A stretch of 64,000 bases of DNA, from NCBI GenBank assembly GCA_963718635.1, contig OY970367.1, forward strand, positions 620,001 to 684,000, read 5' to 3'. The position numbers and the translations under genes are program-made. Below the pieces are notes generated by a model, which was not told where the DNA came from, did no database searches, and saw only the letters and a list, made by a program, of their open reading frames with translations. This stretch comes from JAIOQJ01 sp963718635. Lineage in GTDB: Bacteria > Planctomycetota > Planctomycetia > Gemmatales > Gemmataceae. Positions within the stretch are counted from its first letter, which is position 1. Every line of letters starts with the position of its first letter. Below are positions 36,337 to 46,598 of the stretch, piece by piece.

Positions 36337-36870
36337 ATGAAACATTTTGCCGCAGCGTCTGTTGCCGCCTTGCTTTTCAGCAGTGTCGCATGGGCCGATG
36401 ATTATGAACTGGCCGGCATGAAGTCGAAGGTGCCGGCTGGCTGGAAAGAAGAGGAGCCTTCCAACAAGATGCGCATCGGGCAGTTCAAGCTGCCAAAGGC
36501 AGAAGGCGACGCCGAGGATGCTGAGATAGCGGTCTTTTTCTTCAAGGGCGGCGGAACCGTGGACGCCAACCTGAAACGCCAACTCGCCAAGTTCAAAGCG
36601 GTCGAAGGCAAAACGGAACCAGAGAACAAGGTGGATAAGCTGAAAGTCGGCAAGATCGACGCCACTTATCAGGACATCAAAGGGACGTTTCTTTCGAAGT
36701 TTCCGCCGTTTGCACCCAATGCCAAGATCACGGAGAAGCCCGATTATCGCCAACTCTATGTGATTTTCAGTACCGACGCCGGCGACTATTATCTCGCATT
36801 GTTGGGCCCGGCCAAGACCGTCGAGAAGAACAAGAAAGAGTTCGAAGAATGGTTGGGGAATTTTAAGTGA
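36337..36870 (+). CDS. Secreted protein of unknown function
   Basis: 177 residues with a signal peptide (MKHFAAASVAALLFSSVAWA-DD). The mature part begins YELAGMKSKVPAGWKEEEP, then EIAVFFFKGGGTVDANLKRQ and ends in a charged helix (EKNKKEFEEWLGNFK). The pattern 'exported, about 180 residues, VPAGWK near the start and GGG..D.NLKRQ in the middle' recurs in planctomycete hypotheticals but I know no function. A ribosome site (AGGAGA) precedes the ATG by nine bases. Followed by a strong hairpin. Confidence 0.75.
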   Translation: MKHFAAASVAALLFSSVAWADDYELAGMKSKVPAGWKEEEPSNKMRIGQFKLPKAEGDAEDAEIAVFFFKGGGTVDANLKRQLAKFKAVEGKTEPENKVDKLKVGKIDATYQDIKGTFLSKFPPFAPNAKITEKPDYRQLYVIFSTDAGDYYLALLGPAKTVEKNKKEFEEWLGNFK

Positions 36871-36892
36871 TATCGCGTCCAACTGACTCAAC

Positions 36893-36945
36893 AAGCCTGA
36901 AGCGCCAGCGAAGAATAAGCGCGTTCTTCGCTGGCGCTTCAGGCT
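36893..36945. terminator. Long hairpin between convergent genes
   Basis: Arms AAGCCTGAAGCGCCAGCGAA and TTCGCTGGCGCTTCAGGCT form an almost perfect 22-bp stem with a short loop. It lies between the secreted protein and the convergent yihY gene, so it may serve both as a bidirectional terminator. The same GCCTGAAGCGCCAGCGA motif is a common planctomycete repeat. Confidence 0.65.
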
Positions 36946-36981
36946 CGTGTCGGGAGTTTTCTCTCGCTCTTCTTTCGCCTT

Positions 36982-37890
36982 TCAACCTGTCACACTATTC
37001 GCCGGCGGCGCGGGCGGCAGGTGGTCCATCCACTCACGCCGAGTGCGCCGAGCTTGCACCAATTCCGCGCCGAAGAATAGGATTTGTGCTGAGTAGTAGA
37101 CCCAGATCAAAAGACCCACGAGCGAGCTAGCCGCTCCGTAAGCCGAGACGGCACTCGTCACGCCGAGATACCAGACAATCGCTGACTTGCCGAGCGAGAA
37201 CAGTACGGCCGAAATGAGGGCGCCGTACCACACGTAGCCCAGGCGGATGACGCGCCCCGACAGGATGTAAAAGGTTGCTGCAAACAAGAAGGTCATCAGG
37301 AGAAAAGAAAGAGCGATCTCGCTGAATTGCCATGGAACTTCAGGAAAATGAAGCACCAGCCAAGGGTAGCAAAACGAGACAACAAGACCTGCCGTCAGTG
37401 ATGCAACGAGCAAAACGACAACCACCACGACCATTAACAACGCGAGAACGTAGTTCAACAAGATTTGAACGGCGACGCTATAGTGCGGATCTTCCAGCTT
37501 CCAGATGGTGCGAAACGAATCGCGAATGTGTAGAAACATGCCGAGAGCAGCAGCGAGCAATAGTGCGTAGCTGATGATCGGCGCCCAGCTTGATTTCCGA
37601 TGCGACGCATTGACAACAAGTGTTTGGATGGCTTTGGCCGCGTCGCCGCCGACAACTTCAGTCAACTGCTGTTCCACTTGGCCGTTGGCAGCGTCGGCGC
37701 CGAAGACAGCGCCGGCGACATGAATAGCGATCACCAACAACGGAGCGATCGAAAAGAGCGTGTAATAGGCCAACGCCGCGCCGAGGCGCGAGTCGCCGTT
37801 GTCGCTCCAGTTGATGCAGGCACGGATGAAAATCCGGAAGCTGGTTCGCAAAAGAACTCCTCGACATGCAAGGCAACGCAGGCGTGCCAA
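36982..37890 (-). CDS. YihY/virulence factor BrkB family membrane protein
   Basis: 302 residues with six predicted membrane helices. Family signatures: LGAALAYYTLFSIAPLLVIA, SSWAPIISYALLLAAALGMF, LNYVLALLMVVVVVVLLVAS, and the late YGAASSLVGLLIWVYYSAQI plus FFGAELVQARRTR. YihY/BrkB proteins were misnamed RNase BN and are now considered membrane proteins of unclear transport role. A Met within the frame (several residues in) could also start the protein. Confidence 0.9.
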   Translation of the reverse strand: MARLRCLACRGVLLRTSFRIFIRACINWSDNGDSRLGAALAYYTLFSIAPLLVIAIHVAGAVFGADAANGQVEQQLTEVVGGDAAKAIQTLVVNASHRKSSWAPIISYALLLAAALGMFLHIRDSFRTIWKLEDPHYSVAVQILLNYVLALLMVVVVVVLLVASLTAGLVVSFCYPWLVLHFPEVPWQFSEIALSFLLMTFLFAATFYILSGRVIRLGYVWYGALISAVLFSLGKSAIVWYLGVTSAVSAYGAASSLVGLLIWVYYSAQILFFGAELVQARRTRREWMDHLPPAPPANSVTG

Positions 37891-37931
37891 CTAATTCTGG
37901 CAAAGTTGAAGCTAGCGATGAGGCCTGTATT

Positions 37932-38060
37932 ACCCTCCCCCTGGCTTTGAAGGGGGAGGGCAGGGTGGGGGCAGAGCCCCTTGCCCATTCACACGCGTTG
38001 TGACACTTGGAGCCTTTCCCCCCACCCTGCCCTCCCCCCGCAAAGCCGGAGGGAGGGTGG
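37932..38060. repeat. G/C-rich inverted repeat (CCCTCCC family)
   Basis: Left part ACCCTCCCCCTGGCTTTGAA then GGGGGAGGGCAGGGTGGGGG at 37932-37971; right part is its approximate complement at 38016-38060 (CCCCCCACCCTGCCCTCCCC then GCAAAGCCGGAGGGAGGG). Internal palindromes make each arm a hairpin too. It fills the space between the yihY start and carA stop (both minus strand). Confidence 0.75.
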
Positions 38061-38077
38061 AAGCGCGCTGTGCAACT

Positions 38078-39190
38078 CTACCCCATCAGCTTGCGGAAGT
38101 CGTCGAAGAGGTAGCTGCTGTCATGCGGGCCGGCGGATGCTTCCGGATGGTATTGAACGCTGAACAACGGCAGCTTCTTATGCCGCATCCCTTCGAGTGT
38201 GCGATCGTTCAAGTTGATGTGCGTCAATTCCACATCGTTCGACAAGCTGCCGATATCGACGGCAAAACCGTGATTCTGCGTGGTTATCTCGACTTGGCTG
38301 GTCCGCTGATTCAAGACCGGCTGATTGGCGCCGCGATGGCCGAACTTCAACTTGTAGGTCTTGCCGCCGAGCGCCAAGCCGAGGAGCTGATGACCGAGAC
38401 AAATGCCGAAGATCGGCTTTTTGCCAAGCAAGTCACGAACCGTTTCGATGGCATAACCCACGGCAGCGGGATCACCGGGGCCATTCGACAGAAAGATGCC
38501 GTCGGGCTTTTGCGCAAGCACATCTATCGCCGAGCAATTGCCGGGCAGAACGGTGACGCGACAGCCCGCCTGCACCAAACAGCGAGCGATGTTCCATTTC
38601 ATGCCGTAATCGATGGCGACGACATGATGCGTCTCGGCATGCGGCGCCAGCATCGATTGAGCCAGTGCGCCTAAGCCCGCTTTCGCCCACGGATATGCCT
38701 TGTCCGGCATGACCTCGCGAACCAAGTCTCGGCCTTCCATTCCCGGAAACTGCCGGGCCTTCGCCACTAGCTCGGCATCGTCTATTTTTGAAGTAGAAAT
38801 TATGCCGCTCATGGCGCCGGTCGCGCGCAGTTTACGCACGAGGGCACGCGTATCGATCCCTTCGATGCCGGGGATGCCGTAGCGTTGCAGATAATCGTTC
38901 AGCGTGGATTGAGAGCGATAGTTGCTCGGCGTCTGCGCATTCTCGCGAACGATGAATCCGGCGACGTGCGGGCGGGCGGATTCTTCGTCATCGGCGGTGA
39001 TGCCGTAATTGCCGATGAGCGGGTAGGTCATCGTGACGATTTGACCCTTATAGGATGGGTCGGTCAACACTTCCTGATAACCGGTCATGCTCGTGTTGAA
39101 CACAACCTCGCCCAGCGTGTCGCTTGTGGCGCCGAAGGCCCGTCCGGTAAAAACCGAGCCATCCGCCAGAGCCAATCTTGCTTGCGTCAT
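38078..39190 (-). CDS. carA: Carbamoyl-phosphate synthase small subunit
   Basis: 370 residues, glutamine amidotransferase subunit supplying ammonia for carbamoyl phosphate (arginine and pyrimidine synthesis). N-terminal domain: LALADGSVFTGRAFG, GEVVFNTSMTGYQEVLTDPS, YKGQIVTMTYPLIGNYG. C-terminal class I GATase: the nucleophile Cys in FGICLGHQLLGLALGG and the His/Glu pair in VQYHPEASAGPHDS. No carB in the window; the large subunit must be elsewhere. Confidence 0.95.
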   Translation of the reverse strand: MTQARLALADGSVFTGRAFGATSDTLGEVVFNTSMTGYQEVLTDPSYKGQIVTMTYPLIGNYGITADDEESARPHVAGFIVRENAQTPSNYRSQSTLNDYLQRYGIPGIEGIDTRALVRKLRATGAMSGIISTSKIDDAELVAKARQFPGMEGRDLVREVMPDKAYPWAKAGLGALAQSMLAPHAETHHVVAIDYGMKWNIARCLVQAGCRVTVLPGNCSAIDVLAQKPDGIFLSNGPGDPAAVGYAIETVRDLLGKKPIFGICLGHQLLGLALGGKTYKLKFGHRGANQPVLNQRTSQVEITTQNHGFAVDIGSLSNDVELTHINLNDRTLEGMRHKKLPLFSVQYHPEASAGPHDSSYLFDDFRKLMG

Positions 39191-39669
39191 CGAGCTGCCG
39201 TTGGTAGTTGGCCTTTGATGATCGAACCTCGGTTTTTGATACGGAATTTGCGGGTGGGTTTCTATGGAGAGGGTGGGGGAAAGAGGGGGCAGATCGCGAG
39301 GCCGAAAATTCGATGGTGCCAGTTAACCGCTTGCGTACAATCAATCCCTGTTGTAGGCACCGCCAAGTCCAGTCTATCGCCGAGCGAACTGTTAAAGACC
39401 CGACCGCGTTCCGGAAGGCACTCATATAAGCCGACGAGCTTGATGCTCGTAAAAAGATTTCTTCGAAACCGTGCGCCTAAGCTAGTACATGGGGTTTTCG
39501 GGAGAGTGCGCTCAACGAGACGTCGTTAGTAGAGTCGAAGAGTAATAAGATCGCCCGGAATCCGGTTTGCCGAAACTTTTTTCCGCCAACTGCGTTCATT
39601 ACCATTGACGTTGAGCGCGCACCGGCGTCAAGGCCCGCCTTCCTGTTTCGCATTCATTACGAGAAAATC
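39191..39669. other. 479-base gap between divergent genes
   Basis: Lies between carA (minus) and the first sulfatase (plus), so it should hold promoters for both. I see no gene, no clear palindromic element and no convincing -35/-10 pair. The open frames here are antisense extensions of carA. Confidence 0.4.
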
Positions 39670-41119
39670 ATGATTCGTTTCCAGCGACTGTTCGGACGTG
39701 CGCTTGTGCCGCTGATCGTCCTGTTCGGCGGCACGGCGGTTCGCGCGGCCGAGACGAAGTCCGCGAAACCGAACATCATTTTTATCCTCGCGGACGATCT
39801 CGGCTACATGGACATTGGCGCCAACAACCCGAAGACTTTCTACGAGACGCCGAACATCGACCGTCTCGCACGCGCGGAATGCGTTTCACGCAAGGATACG
39901 CCGCGTGCTGCGTCTGTTCGCCCACGCGCGGCAGCATCATGACAGGTAAGTATCCGCCCCGCTTCGGCGTTACGAATTTCATTGGAGGGAATCGCTCGGG
40001 CAAAATGCTTGCCGCGCCCAATGCCAACCATCTGCCCCTCGAAGAGTTGACCATAGCGGAAGCGTTGCGCGATGGTGGTTACGCGACGTTCTTCGCCGGC
40101 AAATGGCATCTTGGCGGCGGTGAGTTTTATCCAGGCGCAAGGCTTCCCGAAAGACCTGGTCATGGGCGCTGATGGGAAAAAAGGCAACGGACAGTTCTGG
40201 TATCCGAAATCTGAAACGCCGCCGCCGGATCGCAAAGACGACCCAAAGACCACCGACGCGATCGTGAACGAAGTCGTCCAGTTCATCGACGCACACAAGG
40301 ACAAACCATTCTTTGCCTACCTCCCTTTCCTCGCGGTGCATGTGCCCATCGGCGCTCGCGCGGAACTCGTCGCGAAATACGATAAAAAGAAAGCTTCCGC
40401 GCCGGAGGACGCTTGGGGAAAAGAGCGAGAAAATCAGGTGCGTCTGGTGCAGAACCACGCCAAGTATGCCGCGATGTTGGAGCAACTGGACACAGGAATT
40501 GGCCGCGTGATGGTAGCGTTGGAAAAGAATGGCCTCACGGAAAAGACGATCGTCGTTTTTATGTCCGACAACGGCGGGCTCGCCACGGCCGAAGGCCATC
40601 CCACATCGAATCTTCCCCTGCGCCGGCAAAGGCTGGCCCTACGAGGGCGGCATCCGCGAACCGTGGATCGTTTGCGCCCCCGGCGTGACCAAGCCCGGCA
40701 GCACTTGCGACATACCCGTCATCAGCACTGATTATTATCCGACCTTGTTGGAACTCGCGGGCCTGCCTCTCAAACCGGAACAGCATCTCGATGGCGTCAG
40801 CATCGTGCCATTGCTCAAAGGCGGGGTACTGGACCGCGGCAAGCCGCTCTTCTGGCACTACCCTCACTACGCCAACCAAGGGGGCGCGCCGAACGGCGTC
40901 ATCCGCGAAGGCGACTGGAAACTGATCGAATGGTACGAAGATGGCACGCTCGAACTCTATAATATCGTCCAGGACATCGGCGAGAAGAAAAACCTCGCGG
41001 CACAGGAGCCCGAGCGAGTTAAGTCGCTTCACGATAAACTTGTCGCATGGCGCAAGCATGTGAACGCCGTGATGCCCACTCCCAATCCCAAATTCAATCC
41101 CAAGGCGAAACAGCCGTAA
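39670..41119 (+). pseudogene. Secreted sulfatase (arylsulfatase type), frameshifted three times
   Basis: A sulfate-ester hydrolase of the S1 family. Signal peptide MIRFQRLFGRALVPLIVLFG, then PNIIFILADDLGYMDIGA (metal-binding Asp pair). A base is lost near 39876, after which MRFTQGYAACCVCSPTRGSI follows with the CxPxR formylglycine motif, then ATFFAGKWHLGG. The second slip is near 40128 (EFYP to AQGFPKDLVM) and the third near 40622 (SNLPLR to AGKGWPYEGGIREPW). The C-terminus is YPTLLELAGLPLKPEQHLDG and DGTLELYNIVQDIGEKKNLA. About 480 residues joined. Active-site residues are retained; needs a formylglycine-generating enzyme elsewhere. Followed by a second sulfatase. Confidence 0.85.
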
Positions 41120-41185
41120 CAATGCGATGCCCAGAACATCGACGACTCCGTTACGCGGCCGCTAACTCTAGCCGGAATAGTCACC

Positions 41186-43095
41186 ATGAAATTCCTTTTC
41201 GCTTTGGTTACGTCACTCGGTCTCGACGTTTTCTCGTTCGCCGCCGAGCGTCAACAGCCAAACATCCTATTTATCTTGGCCGACGACCTCGGCTGGCGAG
41301 ACTTGGGTTGCTTCGGCAGTGTCTATCATCAGACACCCAATCTCGACAAACTGGCGGCTCGGGGCGTTCGCTTCACGCAAGCGTACGCGGCCAATCCGCT
41401 CTGTTCACCAACACGAAGCAGCATTCTCACGAGTTTGTGGCCCGCTCGCACCGGTATCACGGCCCCTGTTTGCCATCTCCCGGAAGTGATATTGGATAAG
41501 CAGCTTTCCAAGGGCAACCCAAAACAGCGCGTTCTCACGGCTCAGAGCATAACGCGGCTGAAAACCGAGTACATCACCCTGCCGAAGGTGCTGCACGACG
41601 CAGGCTATCGCACAGGACACTTCGGCAAATGGCATCTCGGAAGCGAGCCGTATTCCGCGCTGCAACATGGCTTCGATGTGGACTGGCCGCATTATCCAGG
41701 ACCGGGTCCGGCAGGCAGTTACGTCGCGCCGTGGAAATTTCCTCAAGCGCTCAAGGTCGAGGGCAAGCCCGGCGAACACATCGAAGACACCCTGTCGACG
41801 CAGGTCGTGAAGTTCATCCGCGAGAATAAAGACCGGCCTTTCTACGCCAATTACTGGCAATTCAGCGTCCACGCGCCTTACGACGCAAAGGACGAACTCG
41901 TGGCGAAGTACCGCAAGCTCGCCGACCCGAAAAACCCGCAGCGCAATCCGGTCTACGGCGCCATGGTCGAAAGTCTCGACGACGGCGTGGGGCGAGTCCT
42001 CGCAGCGCTCGATGAATGCGGCATCACCGACAAAACGATTATCGTTTTCTTTTCCGACAACGGCGGCGTGAGCTGGGGTGGAAAAGACAAAGACACTGAG
42101 GGACAACACAAAGCGCACGCTTCCAGGCCGACATGACGGCTCCGCCAACCAGCAATCTGCCTTTGCGCAACGGCAAGGCGAGTTTGTACGAAGGCGGTGT
42201 GCGCGAACCATGCATCGTCGTCTGGCCCGGCGTAACCAAGGCCGGTACAGAAAACGACACGGTGATTCAAAGCATCGACTGGATGCCGACGTTGCTCAGC
42301 ATTGCGGGCGTGCCCTTGCCGAAGGAGGCCAAGCCCGATGGCGTAGACGTTTCCGCAGTGCTCAAGGGGGGCAAGCTGGAGCGTGAAGCAATCTTTTGCC
42401 ACTTCCCCCACGACACTCCGGCCAGCGGCCAGCATCCCGGCACAAGCGTGCGGCGAGGAGAGTGGAAGCTGATCCGGCTCTTCGCCGGCAACGAAGACGG
42501 CAGCGACAAACTGGAACTTTACAACCTCAAGGACGATATCGGTGAAACCAAAGACGTGTCAGCCGAGAAGCCGGAAATCGTGCGCGATCTCAATGGTCTG
42601 ATCACTGGCTTTCTCAAGAACGCTGACGCGGTCGTGCCGAAAGCGAACCCGAACTTCAAGTTAAAGCCTGCTGAAGCGGTTGTGGCCGGCTGGTCGTCGA
42701 GCAAGGACGCGACACTCGCGATGAAGGACGGCATTTTCATCATCGCGTCCACCGGGACCGATCCCTACGTTATAACTCGGGAATTAGGACGCGGCACGGG
42801 CCCCTTTACGGTCGAATTCAAGATGAAGTCGAACAGTCGCGGCGCAGGACAGATCTTTTGGGCGACGGCCGAAACAAAGGGGTTTCACCGCGACCGCTCC
42901 GTGATCTTTGAGCCGAAACACGATAGCGAATGGCACGCGTACGAAGTAAAACTTCCCATCGAGAAGGCGATCGTGGCATTGCGAATCGATCCAAGCGCTG
43001 CCTCAGGTGAAATTCAACTGCAATCCCTTCGTCTCAAGGACAAAGACGGCAAGACGATCCATAATTGGAGCTTCGCCGCTCAGGAGAAGAAATGA
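41186..43095 (+). pseudogene. Secreted sulfatase with extra C-terminal domain, frameshifted
   Basis: Starts MKFLFALVTSLGLDVFSFAA (signal peptide), then PNILFILADDLGWRDLGCFG, NPLCSPTRSSILTSLWPART (formylglycine CxPxR) and RTGHFGKWHLGS. One base shift at about 42085-42112 divides the gene; the second part reads ARFQADMTAPPTSNLPLRNG, ASLYEGGVREPCIVVWPGVT, DWMPTLLSIAGVPLPKEAKP. Beyond the sulfatase fold, about 140 residues (GWSSSKDATLAMKDGIFIIA ... SLRLKDKDGKTI) form a predicted beta-sandwich that may bind glycans. Joined length about 635. Lies 66 bases after the first sulfatase; the pair probably acts on sulfated polysaccharides. Confidence 0.85.
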
Positions 43096-43313
43096 TCTAG
43101 CTGCTTCCTGAATTCATGTCGTCCCTGTTTGCAACAATTCGGACCATATAGAGTGAGCTCAGCGCGGCGCTTGTGGGTCCGAACCAACGAGTAAAAAGCA
43201 ACAGGCCCGGATCGTGCCGTCAATAGATTTGGGTGGAAATGCCTGTTGAGAAGGGAACCGAGAAAAGCCATTCGTTTTTCAAAGGTTTTCGAGCTAATCG
43301 GACTGGCCTAGAA

Positions 43314-43393
<80 letters not shown>

Positions 43394-43408
43394 GACTTCC
43401 TTGAGGGA

Positions 43409-44063
43409 TCAGCCCCCAGCCGCCGCAGTGCGCCGACGCCGGCAGAACTGGGAAACGACCGCCAGACTGAGAACGCAGCCCAGCAAGATGAAGCTGGACG
43501 GCTCGGGAACGCTGGACGGCTGAACCACCGCATTCCCCACATACGCCAGATCGTATTCATAAGGAGTTTGCGCGTTGGGCAAATCATAGCTATAGTTCCA
43601 CAATGGACCGCTACTCGCCGTTGCGTTGCCGGAATTAACCTCGCCATATGGGGAATGCGGGTTTTCCTGGCCATCGCTCAAACCGTAGCTTGCCCCTGTG
43701 ACCGGGTCGCTGAACGTTATTACCGTTCCTGGGTTGTTTACCGGGGTATAAGTAAGACGAATGAAGATGCCATCGCCGCTAACTTGTCCATTAAATGTGA
43801 CGGACGCGCCGCTGTCGGCGCTGCTGGCGGTGGCTACCAGCTGACTCGATGAGTTGTAGATTGAAAACCACCAGGAAGTAATGTAGGAATTCGGTTGCGC
43901 AGGATTGAAAAGCCCGGAACTCGAAGCGGTAATGTCTCCAGAGATCGTATACCCATTTTGGTAACTCGAATAATTGTCAAAGCCGTAAACCACGTCCGCC
44001 CGCGCTTCCCAGGCAAGCAGGGAGCAATGCGAGAACGGCCGTGGCGATAATTCGTGGATTCAT
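43409..44063 (-). pseudogene. PEP-CTERM sorted exported protein, frameshifted
   Basis: A secreted protein of about 215 residues. The signal peptide is MNPRIIATAVLALLPACLGS at 44063; a missing base near 43997-44005 (GSA-RADVVYG expected) puts the rest in another frame starting VVYGFDNYSSYQNGYTISGD. The mature part is Ser/Asn/Thr-rich with beta character (SYITSWWFSIYNSSSQLV, ASSADSGASVTFNGQVSG). The end is a textbook PEP-CTERM tail: SVPEPSSFILLGCVLSLAVV then SQFCRRRR, that is PEP motif, membrane helix and basic cluster, processed by exosortase. It is flanked by the partial and intact tRNA-Ser copies. Function unknown. Confidence 0.8.
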
Positions 44064-44274
44064 TTGATCGACTCGGCGCGGTTGACCGGCAACCGAACTC
44101 GGCAATGCCAATTTACCAACAGAAGACGGACGAACTTCGATCATTGGTTTTACGGAAGTTTTATGGAGTTTCAACCAAATTTGTCGAAGCCCTGCCGGGT
44201 CACTCTCGCGATTATCTGGATAAAACGCAACTGACTTACGACCGCAAAAACGGCAAAAACGCCAAAAGTTGAAA

Positions 44275-44364
<90 letters not shown>

Positions 44365-44426
44365 GGGAGTGGAACCTCGAAATTTTAGCAGGTGCATGGG
44401 GCGGCGACAATATCGGCGAGCATAAA

Positions 44427-45623
44427 TCAAGCTGCCATTCGTGCCGGGGTCGCCCATTTGCCTCCATAAAGATCGAGCTTCGGATTGCCCGCGATCCGGC
44501 CGAACACGTCGCGGATCTGCTCGAAGCCGTTACGTAGCAGAAAGTTTGAATCCTGGCCCAGACTCTTGGCCCCAAGCAAGTAGTAATTCGGCTCCGGTTG
44601 TAAGACACCGAATTTGCCGTCGGGTTCGCTCACGTGCAACTCACGGCAGATGGAGAGATCCGGACGATAGCCGACGTTGGCGATGACGCGATCGACTTCC
44701 CAAACCATTTCGTTTCCCGCACAGCTTCCGGTAACGCGAAAGCCTTTATCGGGGCCATGGCATTCGATCTTGTCGATGGCCGTGTTGGCGTGATATTCGA
44801 CGTGTCCTTCACCGCGGGTAGCCAAGGTGTTGGCGCGAGCGGCGAGCCGATCGCGTTCGCGCAAGGGGTCGGCCGAAGCACGTGGGAGCGGAGCGCCGCG
44901 CGTGCCTCGATTCAACCAGATGATCCAGGTGGCATTATTTTGTTCGGCCAACGTCGCTAAAGAAGCGACCGAGGTTGCCGCCGAATAGCCGCCGCCGATT
45001 ACGATGACGCTTTTTCCTGCGTACTGAGATTTTTGTGCGCCCAGAATATCGGGTACTCCATAGGCGATGTGACGTTCTGCGGCCAGTTCGCCAAGTGCAG
45101 GGATGCCGCCTTCGCCGAGCCAGCGATGGGTCGCATAAGTGCCCGAACAATCGAGTACGATGTCGGCTTCTTCCGCTTTCTCTTGACCCCCGGATTCGCG
45201 AGCGAGTATGCGGAAAGGCGCCTTTCGGCGTTTCAAACTGACCGGCGGGTCTGACTTGAATAAGCTCGTTCGGCCTATGTGCAGCACTTCTGTTTTCATC
45301 CGGATGCAGTCGCATAAACCGCCCGACAGGGCGAGCGGCAGCAGATAGATGTCGCGATAGTCGCTTCCCGAAATGAGGTCGGCCCCAGCGGGCAGCTGGT
45401 GACCTGGGTGCTCTTTGCGAATGGTATCGGCGCCCAGCGGAGTATGGTTGAGCGCGAAGGGGGTGAAAAGGCGGACGTGTCCCCAGCGCGTTAAATGATC
45501 GGCAACCTCGCCTCGTTCGAAGACGACGACCGGGAAGCCGAGCGTTTTCGCGTACAGGGCCGCCTCGATGCCGACCGGGCCGGCGCCGATGACGGCAATA
45601 CGGAGTGTTTCGTTGTGCAGCAT
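44427..45623 (-). CDS. FAD/NAD(P)-dependent oxidoreductase
   Basis: 398 residues from the Met at 45623 (MLHNETLRIAVIGAGPVGIE; a longer frame reaches 45701). Two Rossmann motifs are visible: IAVIGAGPVGIEAAL for FAD, and SVIVIGGGYSAATSVASL for NAD(P). ADIVLDCSGTYA and DRVIANVGYRPDL fit the flavin-dependent monooxygenase/thioredoxin-reductase-like class. The C-terminal NYYLLGAKSLGQDSNFLLRN is typical of uncharacterised planctomycete members. Substrate unknown. Transcribed toward the tRNA-Ser gene. Confidence 0.82.
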   Translation of the reverse strand: MLHNETLRIAVIGAGPVGIEAALYAKTLGFPVVVFERGEVADHLTRWGHVRLFTPFALNHTPLGADTIRKEHPGHQLPAGADLISGSDYRDIYLLPLALSGGLCDCIRMKTEVLHIGRTSLFKSDPPVSLKRRKAPFRILARESGGQEKAEEADIVLDCSGTYATHRWLGEGGIPALGELAAERHIAYGVPDILGAQKSQYAGKSVIVIGGGYSAATSVASLATLAEQNNATWIIWLNRGTRGAPLPRASADPLRERDRLAARANTLATRGEGHVEYHANTAIDKIECHGPDKGFRVTGSCAGNEMVWEVDRVIANVGYRPDLSICRELHVSEPDGKFGVLQPEPNYYLLGAKSLGQDSNFLLRNGFEQIRDVFGRIAGNPKLDLYGGKWATPARMAA

Positions 45624-45717
45624 CTCACGAGTGTGGAAGAAGAAAGGCACGTCCCATTTCGTTATCGGGTTATAAGCTGGCGGACTTGAGGAAGAAACCA
45701 TTCGAGGCCGGCATTCC

Positions 45718-45800
45718 GGCGAGCCGGGAGCGCCAGCGACTGGGGAAACGACAGAACATCTACAAGCGGTTTCTCCGGTTGCTGACGCTTCCGGCTCGCC
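45718..45800. repeat. GAGCCGGGAGC palindromic element, copy
   Basis: Arms GGCGAGCCGGGAGCGCCAGC and GCTGACGCTTCCGGCTCGCC, with inner stem GGGGAAAC / GTTTCTCC and a loop of about 25 bases. Same family as 35401-35468 and 20116-20197. The rest of 45801-46088 has no gene and should contain the promoter of the lipid operon. Confidence 0.8.
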
Positions 45801-46088
45801 AAAACTACAGACGCGTCAATCGTCGTGACCGGTATAATTGCAGTAGGCGTTTCAAATCCCCCAAAGGGCAGTGATCCAGCAGATTACCCCAACTAAGCAG
45901 GAAATAGCGATTGCTCTAACGGTCGGCATGGGCCAAGATTAGTCGGCGAGGTCGGAACAGAGTCGATCGAACTGAAGTGACACGAATGGTTGCCGGATCG
46001 GGGGACAGGAGATATACTCTCACTTTTTCCCACGTTCCCGGCTCTGCGGGGTGCGCGGGGGCTGAACGATCACTCTAGGTACAGCGCC

Positions 46089-46580
46089 ATGCGATTTAGC
46101 TTGATCGATCGCATTACCGGTTGCCAGCCGGGGAAGTCTCTGACCGCAGTTAAGCAGCTCACTCAGGGGGAAGAGTATCTGGCGGATCATTTTCCGTCTT
46201 TTCCCGTGATGCCCGGTGTCTTGATGCTTGAAGCGGTTGTCGAGGCGAGTGCGTGGCTTTGGCGATTGACGAGCGACTTCGCCCACAGTGTAATCGTTCT
46301 GCGTGAGGCCCGTAACGTAAAGTACGGGACGTTCATGCAGCCTGGGCACACGATGGATTTGACGGTGGAGCTGGTAAAACAAGATGGGGCGTCGGCAACG
46401 TTTCGCGGCAAAGGTACAATACGAGATGGCGGACAGGCAGTAAGTGCCCAGGTAAGTCTTGCCGCCTATAACGTTCGTGATCGAAATGCAGCTGCAAGCT
46501 CGGTGGATGAGCGGTTGATGACGCATTGGCGCGAGCGTTATCGATGGTTGTCTGGGGAAATTGCCAAGATTCAGGGATAG
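46089..46580 (+). CDS. FabZ/FabA-like 3-hydroxyacyl-ACP dehydratase, first of operon
   Basis: About 163 residues, hot-dog fold. The start at 46089 (MRFSLIDRITGCQPGKSLTA) is preferred over the upstream frame because the family begins here. The active-site block HFPSFPVMPGVLMLEAVVEA contains the catalytic His and the Glu at the usual spacing. It would remove water from 3-hydroxyacyl-ACP. The tail (DERLMTHWRERYRWLSGEIA) is an extra helix not in standard FabZ. First of six genes on the plus strand that form a type II acyl-chain-building operon. Confidence 0.85.
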   Translation: MRFSLIDRITGCQPGKSLTAVKQLTQGEEYLADHFPSFPVMPGVLMLEAVVEASAWLWRLTSDFAHSVIVLREARNVKYGTFMQPGHTMDLTVELVKQDGASATFRGKGTIRDGGQAVSAQVSLAAYNVRDRNAAASSVDERLMTHWRERYRWLSGEIAKIQG

Positions 46581-46598
46581 GCGTCAGAGGAAGAACCG

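Noticed and set aside
36982..37890. Ribonuclease BN annotation for the YihY gene
   Set aside because: The RNase BN assignment for this family has been withdrawn in the literature; the protein is an integral membrane protein without nuclease motifs.
45990..46580. Longer start for the first dehydratase
   Set aside because: The first 33 codons before 46089 have no similarity and biased composition; the family N-terminus begins at MRFSLIDRI.
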